Assembly (NCBI GenBank): GCA_017521605.1
Contig: JAFXCD010000021.1
Span: 1-64,000 of the forward strand
Length of the DNA stretch: 64,000 nucleotides
Direction: 5' to 3'
Source: Lachnospiraceae bacterium
GTDB lineage: Bacteria; Bacillota; Clostridia; Lachnospirales; Lachnospiraceae
Positions 58,054 through 64,000 of the stretch are shown here, piece after piece. Below the pieces are notes generated by a model, which was given only the letters and a program-made list of their open reading frames with translations, was not told the DNA's origin and ran no database searches. Both the position numbers and the translations under genes were made by a program. The number at the start of each line of letters is the position of its first letter. The stretch's first letter is position 1.

Positions 58054-58977
58054 CTACACACGGTTCTTTGAACGATATTCACTGGGCGTGCAGTTTTTGT
58101 GTTGCTTAAATAGGCGGTTGAAGGTAGAAATGCTGGGGAAACCGGCCTGTAGGGCTACTTCCGTAATGGAAAGGTCCGGTTTGGCTAAAAGCTCCTCTGC
58201 CACCTTGATACGACGATAACATAAATAGTCGCAAAAAGTGAAATTGGTGTATTGCTTAAATAATCTGGAAAAATGGAACTTACTGAAACCGATGGACTCG
58301 GCAATATCCTCCAGATTTAAATCTTCCATATAATGTTCGTCAATGTAATCCATCAGATTGTTGAATTTCTGTACATATTCTTTTTGCTTGTACAGACGGA
58401 CATTGGGGAAGAGGTTTTCGGTGTTGATACGGTTATAACCGAACTTCACAAAGAAGTTTAACAACAGGGAATAAATAACCAGTTCACCATATTCATTTTT
58501 ATTAAAGTATTCATTGCGCATCTGAACCAGTATCTGATACACGTCATCATAAATATGAGGAAAAGCTTCCTGTGTAATATGAAGAGGTTGTGCAAACAAA
58601 GGCTGGATGCCGGAAAAACTCTTCATCTTAGTAATGGAAGAAATGTCAAACATGAAAACAAAACGTTTCCCATTTTCCGGTGCGGAAAGCATATGTACTT
58701 CACCGGGAGGGATTACCAATACTTCGCCGGGCATAATGCGGTATAATGTGTCCTTGATGTAAGCATCATAATAGTTCTCGACGGGCATAATGATTTCCAT
58801 GGCACTGTGCCAGTGCTGAGGAAAGTTGATGTTTTGCTCATTAAACCAAATGCGCATGGTAGAAGCGTTGTGGAATTCTACCACTTCCTGTTCATTTTTC
58901 AATTGACGGAAGCCGGTGTAATCACTATTTGTGGAATAGAAGTCCAAATAATTTTCATCAATATGTATATCAGCCAT
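58054..58977 (-). CDS. AraC-family transcriptional regulator
   Basis: Sugar-responsive activator of 307 residues. The N-terminal cupin domain has the HWHSAMEI motif (His55, His57) and IMPGEVLVIPPGEVHML. The C-terminal 100 residues hold two helix-turn-helix units (LEDIAESIGFSKFHFSRLFK and ITEVALQAGFPSISTFNRLF). AGGAG precedes the ATG on the minus strand. It is divergent from the importer genes, whose -10 lacks a good -35, so it probably activates them and perhaps the glycosidase operon in response to xylo-oligosaccharides. The inducer is inferred. Confidence 0.92.
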   Translation of the reverse strand: MADIHIDENYLDFYSTNSDYTGFRQLKNEQEVVEFHNASTMRIWFNEQNINFPQHWHSAMEIIMPVENYYDAYIKDTLYRIMPGEVLVIPPGEVHMLSAPENGKRFVFMFDISSITKMKSFSGIQPLFAQPLHITQEAFPHIYDDVYQILVQMRNEYFNKNEYGELVIYSLLLNFFVKFGYNRINTENLFPNVRLYKQKEYVQKFNNLMDYIDEHYMEDLNLEDIAESIGFSKFHFSRLFKQYTNFTFCDYLCYRRIKVAEELLAKPDLSITEVALQAGFPSISTFNRLFKQHKNCTPSEYRSKNRV

Positions 58978-59046
58978 GTTTTCTCCTATAGCAAACTTTG
59001 AGAAGTCGTTAAATATTGCGACATAAATATTTAATGGGTAATAAGG

Positions 59047-59152
59047 CTCTTTTGTATAAAAAAGAGATAAAATAGGTATTTAAAAGCAATTTTAACCATA
59101 ATTTTATAAATGGATTGTACCATTTGAATTGAAAAAAGGCAATATTGTACAA
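59047..59152. promoter_or_regulatory. Candidate operator elements between araC and the importer
   Basis: The 325-bp divergent region 58978-59302 is AT-rich. It contains an inverted repeat CTCTTTT-N5-AAAAGAG (59047-59065) and two ATTGTAC direct repeats 30 bp apart (59114-59120 and 59144-59150), the second within the palindrome TTGTACAA. These could be AraC-protein sites, but nothing beyond position supports this. Confidence 0.3.
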
Positions 59153-59238
59153 GTAAAATTCACATATTAAGGCAAAAAATAAGCAATGTGTGAAGAGTAA
59201 ATAGCAAAATTTAAGAAGAATTAAGAGTCGTAGTGAAG

Positions 59239-59244
59239 TATAAT
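59239..59244 (+). promoter_or_regulatory. -10 element of the sugar importer operon
   Basis: Consensus TATAAT at 59239-59244 in GAAGTATAATACTC, 59 bases before the start. No convincing -35 is found at 16-18 bp, as expected for an activator-dependent promoter controlled by the divergent AraC-family protein. Confidence 0.5.
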
Positions 59245-59302
59245 ACTCTTTATAAGATACGATAGATGTATTATTAGATTAAGTAGATTCATGGAGGCAA
59301 TT

Positions 59303-62254
59303 ATGAAGAGGTCTAGAAGGTCTGGAAAAAAATTACTTATCACAGTCGCCGTTGTGGCAGTTATTGCCGGCATCGGTGCATTAATGAATCTGCGGCCGGT
59401 AGAAACTTTTGAAGAGAAGTACGCAGGAGTGGATTTGGAAGCGGATGTATCAGGTGTTGAAAGAGAGGGGACCTATAGCAAGTATCTGGCTGGTTATGCA
59501 AATGCGGCAAACCCTTCTGTCAGCGCACCCTTCGATTTGTTCTCATACACTGGCACGGAAGGTGTGGAAGTGAAGGAGAATTATGAAGGTGCTGACAAAG
59601 TACTTTATACTGAAACCAAATCTGAGGTTACCTGGAAGGTGGATGTGCCGGAAAGCGGATTCTATAACTTGGAGATGGAGTATCTGGCTCCCAAGTCAGC
59701 AGGTATTGCGGTTGAGCGTACTGTGCTTATTAATGGAGAAACTCCTTTTGATGATGCGCGTAACATAAGCTTTACCCGAATCTGGACGGATGATGGAGAA
59801 AAGAAGATTGATAATCAGGGAAATGAGATTCGTCCTTCCCAGATAGAAGTATTTGCTTGGCAGACTGCAAGATTCCGTGATGATCGTGGTTATGTTGCAG
59901 AACCTTATAAGTTCTATTTGGAAAAGGGTGTTAACGAGATTACCTTTGTGGCAGAGAGTGAACCTGTTGCTATTAAGAGTCTGGCATTTGTGCCTGTGGA
60001 AAAATTAGATACATATGCAGAATATCTGGCAAAGCAACCGGCGGATAATTCCAGTCAGGTGGCAAAAACCTATATTCAGCGAGTAGAAGGTGAAGATTCC
60101 ACCTTGCGTTCAGAATCTTCTTTATATGCTAAGTATGACAGATCTTCGCCGACTACCAGCCCTAACAGTGTGACCAAGACTGTGTTGAACTATGTGGGTG
60201 GTGAAACCTGGAAAAGTACAGGACAGTGGATTGAATGGGATTTTACTGTTCCTGAGGATGGTTATTATAATATTACCATTAAAGGACGTCAGAACTATAC
60301 AAGAGGTAGTGTTTCCAACCGTATCGTTTATATTGATGGAGTTGTTCCTTTTGAGGAAATGAAGGAAGTTGCATTCGAATATATGAATGACTGGAACAAT
60401 TTGACTCTGGCTGATGAAAATGGAGAAGCATATAAGTTCTACCTGACTAAGGGAACTCATACTATTCGTATGGAAGCTTGTTTGGGTGGTGTAGGACCTA
60501 TTCTGGGTCAGCTGGAGGACTCGACTTTCCGTTTGAATCAGATGTATAAAACTCTGTTGGTTTACACCGGAGCAAGTCCGGATAAGTACAGAGATTACAA
60601 AATTCATAATGTGTATCCTGAAATCATGAAGGCAATGGATCTTGAGGCGAAGAGATTATATAAGATTGTAGATGACTCCGTTGCTTACAGCGGTCAGAAG
60701 AGCGGTGAAGTTGCTACTGCACAGACTTTGGCGATTCAGCTGGAGCGTTTCTGTAAAAAGCCTAATAAAGTAACACTTGAATTTATTAGTTTTAAGGATA
60801 ATATTACTGCTCTTGGTACTTCTGCTTTGGCAATGAGTGAAAGTAAACTGGATGTTGATTATATTACTATCAGCGGTGTGGATGCGAAGGTGAAAAAGGA
60901 TAAGGCAAACTTCCTGACCAGTACATGGCATGAAATCAAGTCCTTTGTAGTTTCCTTCTTTGTTGATTACAACTCTGTTGGTGATGTGTATGATGAAAAT
61001 GAGGAAGTTGTTAAGGTTTGGGTACTTACCGGTCGTGACCAGGGTACTATCTTAAAGTCCATGATTGATGATGACTTTACACCTAGGACAGGTATAAAGG
61101 TTAATGTGGAAATTGTTGGTGCAGATGCACTGCTTAATGCGGTTATTGCAGGAAGAGGACCTAATGTAGCACTTTCGGTTGGTGCTGACCAGCCTGTAAA
61201 CTACGCTCTTCGTGGTGCGGCAGAGGATATTACTCAGTTCCCGGGCTATGAAGAAGTGTTAAGCCATTTTGCCAGTGGATCCTATGAACAGTATCGTTTG
61301 GAAGATGGTATTTATGGCGTTCCTGAGACTATGACATTTAACGTAATGTTCTATCGTAAGGACGTGCTTGAGGAATTAGGATTAGAGATTCCGAAAACTT
61401 GGCAGGAATTGATAGAAATGTTACCGACTATTCAGGGTAAGAACCTTTCAGTAGGTATTCCTACTGCAGCAGGTAGCAGTAGTTCTGCCGGTAATGCAGC
61501 TGTTCCTGCCTCAGCAGACTTGAGTATGTACTTCGCACTGCTGTATCAGAACGGCGGTGATATGTACAACGAAAAGGGTACTAAGACTACTGTTGATGAT
61601 GAAGCCGGTATGAAGGCTTTTGAAGATTATGTAAGATACTTTAACGATTACGGTTTGCCTCAGATTTATGATTTTGCCAGCCGTTTCCGTTCCGGTGAAA
61701 TGCCTATTGGTATTCAACCTTATTCTATGTACAACACATTGGTGGTTTCCGCACCGGAAATCAGAGGTTTGTGGGATTTTACAGTACTTCCCGGAACTGT
61801 ACGCGTAGATGAGAATGGTAACGAATATATCAATAATGATAGCTTTATTGTAGGTGGTGCAACTATGATGATTGCAGAAGAGAATGAAAGTCTGAAGCAG
61901 AAGTCTTGGGAATTTATGAAGTGGTGGGCAAATACAGATACCCAAGTTCGTTTCGGTAGAGAAATTGAAGCGTTACTTGGTTCTTCAGCAAGATATGCTA
62001 CTGCAAACAGGGATGCTTTCGTACAGCTTTCATGGAGCGCTGAAAATCTGGCAGTTTTGAATGAGCAGTGGGATAACACTTTTGGTATCCGTGAAGTTCC
62101 CGGTGGTTACTTCACAGGTCGTCATATCAGTAATGCAATTCGTATGGTATTATTTAATAAGGATGACCCTCGAGAAACCATTATTGACTACTCAGTGAAG
62201 ATTGATGAAGAAATTGTTAAAAAACGTACAGAATTCGGCTTGCCGTTAGAATAG
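59303..62254 (+). CDS. Extracellular sugar-binding protein fused to two beta-sandwich modules
   Basis: Substrate-binding component of an ABC sugar importer. The ATG at 59303 follows GGAGG (59293-59297). The 983-residue protein is anchored by an N-terminal hydrophobic segment (about 11-32) without a lipobox cysteine. Residues about 60-232 and 258-429 are two related beta-sandwich modules; each has a GFYNLEMEY or GYYNITIKG type strand, then VLINGETPF or VYIDGVVPF. The SBP type 1 domain starts near 568 (VVKVWVLTGRDQG) and includes GPNVALSVG, YGVPETMTFNVMFYRKD and KSWEFMKWWANTD. The usual length is about 450. The extra modules probably help to capture long decorated xylo-oligosaccharides. Confidence 0.87.
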   Translation: MKRSRRSGKKLLITVAVVAVIAGIGALMNLRPVETFEEKYAGVDLEADVSGVEREGTYSKYLAGYANAANPSVSAPFDLFSYTGTEGVEVKENYEGADKVLYTETKSEVTWKVDVPESGFYNLEMEYLAPKSAGIAVERTVLINGETPFDDARNISFTRIWTDDGEKKIDNQGNEIRPSQIEVFAWQTARFRDDRGYVAEPYKFYLEKGVNEITFVAESEPVAIKSLAFVPVEKLDTYAEYLAKQPADNSSQVAKTYIQRVEGEDSTLRSESSLYAKYDRSSPTTSPNSVTKTVLNYVGGETWKSTGQWIEWDFTVPEDGYYNITIKGRQNYTRGSVSNRIVYIDGVVPFEEMKEVAFEYMNDWNNLTLADENGEAYKFYLTKGTHTIRMEACLGGVGPILGQLEDSTFRLNQMYKTLLVYTGASPDKYRDYKIHNVYPEIMKAMDLEAKRLYKIVDDSVAYSGQKSGEVATAQTLAIQLERFCKKPNKVTLEFISFKDNITALGTSALAMSESKLDVDYITISGVDAKVKKDKANFLTSTWHEIKSFVVSFFVDYNSVGDVYDENEEVVKVWVLTGRDQGTILKSMIDDDFTPRTGIKVNVEIVGADALLNAVIAGRGPNVALSVGADQPVNYALRGAAEDITQFPGYEEVLSHFASGSYEQYRLEDGIYGVPETMTFNVMFYRKDVLEELGLEIPKTWQELIEMLPTIQGKNLSVGIPTAAGSSSSAGNAAVPASADLSMYFALLYQNGGDMYNEKGTKTTVDDEAGMKAFEDYVRYFNDYGLPQIYDFASRFRSGEMPIGIQPYSMYNTLVVSAPEIRGLWDFTVLPGTVRVDENGNEYINNDSFIVGGATMMIAEENESLKQKSWEFMKWWANTDTQVRFGREIEALLGSSARYATANRDAFVQLSWSAENLAVLNEQWDNTFGIREVPGGYFTGRHISNAIRMVLFNKDDPRETIIDYSVKIDEEIVKKRTEFGLPLE

Positions 62255-62265
62255 GGGAGTGAAGA

Positions 62266-63210
62266 ATGAAAGATTATTTTAATAAGTATATTACCCTTCG
62301 TAAGCATAACGCGAAGGTGGCGTTGAAAAAAGCAAAAAGAAGTAAAATGTGTTATGCATTCTTGGCACCCTATGCAATTATATTTGCATTGTTTTATGTG
62401 CTGCCGGTAGTGGTTTCCATTTTCTTTGGTTTTACCTATTATAACGTTTTGGAGTCTCCCAGATTCTTGGGACCCCAGAACTATATCAGCTTAATATTGG
62501 AGGATGATATTTTCCTTACCAGTATTAAGAATACTTTGTTGATTGCAGTTATTACCGGACCTGTGGGATATATAGCGGCGTTCCTGTTTGCTTGGCTGAT
62601 TAATGAATTGCCTCGTTGGATACGAAGCGTAGCGGTTATTATTTTCTATGTTCCTTCCATTACCGGTGTTGCTTGTATTACTATTTTTAGTAACATCTTA
62701 TTTAAAGGTGACTCCTATGGTTTGGTAAATGCATGGTTGATGGAGTGGGGTATAATTGATACCGCTATTCTGTGGTTGTATAATCCTGTGTATATGTTGC
62801 CTATCTGTATGATAGCTATTTTGTGGCAGAGTTTAGGTACCGGTTTCCTATCCTTCGTTGCAGGTCTTCAGGGTGTGGATCGTTCTCAGTTTGAAGCAGG
62901 TTATATGGATGGTATTAAGAACAGATGGCAGGAGCTCTGGTACATTACATTACCTAATATGAAACCTATGTTGATGTTTGGTGCGGTTATGTCCATTACC
63001 GGTGCGTTCAGCCAGAGTCAGATTCTGATGCAGTTGTGTGGATACCCCAGTACGGACTACGCAGCAAGAACTATCGTAACTCACCTTTACGACTACGGTT
63101 TCACCCGTTTCGAAATGGGTTACGCATCGGCAATAGCAACTGTATTGTTCTTAATGATGATAGTATGTAACAAAGCAATTCAAAGTCTGTTAGGAAGAGT
63201 AGGAACCTGA
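62266..63210 (+). CDS. Sugar ABC transporter permease (MalF/UgpA type)
   Basis: First membrane subunit of the importer, 314 residues with six hydrophobic segments. The ATPase-contact EAA loop is EAGYMDGIKNRWQELWYITLP. The N-terminus is rich in Lys and Arg before the first span (YAFLAPYAIIFALFYVLPVV). GGGGAG precedes the ATG, 11 bases after the binding-protein stop. Transports sugar, here most likely xylo-oligosaccharides, with the binding protein and the second permease; the ATPase gene is not in the window, as is common where a shared MsmX-type ATPase is used. Confidence 0.92.
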   Translation: MKDYFNKYITLRKHNAKVALKKAKRSKMCYAFLAPYAIIFALFYVLPVVVSIFFGFTYYNVLESPRFLGPQNYISLILEDDIFLTSIKNTLLIAVITGPVGYIAAFLFAWLINELPRWIRSVAVIIFYVPSITGVACITIFSNILFKGDSYGLVNAWLMEWGIIDTAILWLYNPVYMLPICMIAILWQSLGTGFLSFVAGLQGVDRSQFEAGYMDGIKNRWQELWYITLPNMKPMLMFGAVMSITGAFSQSQILMQLCGYPSTDYAARTIVTHLYDYGFTRFEMGYASAIATVLFLMMIVCNKAIQSLLGRVGT

Positions 63211-63211
63211 T

Positions 63212-64000
63212 ATGAGCAAGAAGATAAAAGAAAAGAATGTAGAAAAAGAATATCGCAAAAAGCTGATCAAAAAAAGGAAACCGAACCGTTCCATAGCAGG
63301 AGATATTGCTTTGTATGTATTTCTTGGAGTTATGGCATGGTTAATGGCAGTGCCGTTGATTTATCAGATCAACAATGCTATGAAGCCACTGGATGAATTA
63401 TTTAGATATCCACCCAGAATGTTTGCGTTGAACCCCACATTTGATAACTTTTTTGATTTGTTTGTAACCATGGGTAAATCATGGGTTTCCTTTACAAGAT
63501 ACCTGTTCAATACCCTGTTTGTTACAGTAATTGGTACTGCGGGACATTTGCTGATTGCATCAATGGGTGCATTCGTACTTGCAAAGTATGAATTTCCCGG
63601 AGCGCAGACCTTCTTTAAAATCGTAACCGTATCCATGATGTTTGTATATCAGGTTACACAGATTCCGAACTATTTAATCTTAAATGGTTTGAATATGATT
63701 GACAGCTACTGGGCAATTATTATTCCTGCATTTGCTTCACCCACCGGATTCTTCCTGATGAAGCAGTTTATGGAAGGTCTTCCCAGTACATTGATTGAAG
63801 CAGCAAAGATTGACGGTGCTAATGAATGGAGAGTATTCTCTAAAATTGTTATGCCTAACGTAAAGCCTGCATTAATGACCATGATTATCTTCTCTGTACA
63901 GGCATTGTGGAACAATCCTGCGTCCATGTACATTTATTCGGAAGAGAAGAAGACACTGGTATTCGCCATGAATCAGATTCAGGGTGGTGGTATTGCCAGA
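63212..64000 (+). CDS. Sugar ABC transporter permease (MalG/UgpE type), truncated by window end
   Basis: An open frame from ATG 63212 runs to the last base, 263 codons with no stop, so the 3' end is outside the window. It begins with a highly basic stretch of about 25 residues, then a membrane span (ALYVFLGVMAWLMAVPLIY). It shows the MalG-type N-terminal NNAMKPLDELF, and an EAA loop (EAAKIDGANEWRVFSKIVMP). It starts one base after the previous stop. It is the second membrane subunit of the xylo-oligosaccharide importer. Confidence 0.9.
   Translation, partial: MSKKIKEKNVEKEYRKKLIKKRKPNRSIAGDIALYVFLGVMAWLMAVPLIYQINNAMKPLDELFRYPPRMFALNPTFDNFFDLFVTMGKSWVSFTRYLFNTLFVTVIGTAGHLLIASMGAFVLAKYEFPGAQTFFKIVTVSMMFVYQVTQIPNYLILNGLNMIDSYWAIIIPAFASPTGFFLMKQFMEGLPSTLIEAAKIDGANEWRVFSKIVMPNVKPALMTMIIFSVQALWNNPASMYIYSEEKKTLVFAMNQIQGGGIAR

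Overview
The window looks like a chromosomal stretch from an anaerobic Gram-positive Clostridia bacterium, most likely a Lachnospiraceae gut or rumen commensal. The evidence is strong AGGAGG-type ribosome binding sites, moderately AT-rich DNA, typical Firmicutes families (LCP, HelD, LacI, Csp-like subtilase) and a xylan-degradation locus. The genus is inference. I see no rRNA, tRNA, CRISPR array, insertion sequence or prophage.

Bases 1-20025 are a cell-surface polysaccharide locus. It holds dTDP-rhamnose genes (rfbB, rfbA, rfbC), a Wzm/Wzt-type ABC exporter whose ATPase carries a C-terminal glycan-recognition domain, a methyltransferase fused to a kinase-like domain (a possible chain-terminator resembling WbdD), five family-2 glycosyltransferases, phosphoglucomutase, a polyprenyl glycosylphosphotransferase, an LCP ligase and an acyltransferase. 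Bases 20030-31439 carry stress and housekeeping genes: an HtrA protease behind an elaborate control region, a divergent ClpX, a separate HMA metal-binding protein followed by a Zn/Cd-type P1B ATPase behind an ArsR/SmtB-like operator, a Csp-like subtilase, a LacI regulator, a large membrane protein and two small unknowns. Bases 31502-34994 hold a HelD-type helicase (minus) and a PlsC-like acyltransferase with a zinc ribbon.

Bases 35003-39669 form an NAD-salvage operon: nicotinamidase, PRPP synthetase, nicotinamide phosphoribosyltransferase, NAD synthetase and a NrtR-type Nudix regulator. Two matching 21-bp palindromes sit on its promoter. A perfect 123-bp tandem duplication lies at the NAMPT/nadE junction. 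An ABM monooxygenase-like gene and aroA follow on the minus strand. A cloverleaf-like structured element separates the convergent genes.

Bases 41847-64000 are a glucurono(acetyl)xylan oligosaccharide locus. It has a GH8 exo-oligoxylanase, an SGNH esterase, a GH115 alpha-glucuronidase and two paralogous GH43 enzymes, all without signal peptides and so probably cytoplasmic. An AraC regulator and an ABC sugar importer follow; the importer's binding protein carries two extra beta-sandwich modules and its second permease runs off the window. Inserted between the two GH43 genes is a complete MacAB/YknXYZ-like system: one single adaptor lipoprotein, one 725-residue lipoprotein with two adaptor modules in tandem, a 936-residue FtsX-type permease and an ATPase. 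A roughly 200-bp branched palindromic element lies between the second GH43 gene and araC.

The features most worth following up are the tandem adaptor system, the WbdD-like protein next to Wzm/Wzt in a Gram-positive, the NAD operon with its operators and duplication, the two structured intergenic elements, and a promoter module shared by two unlinked genes.
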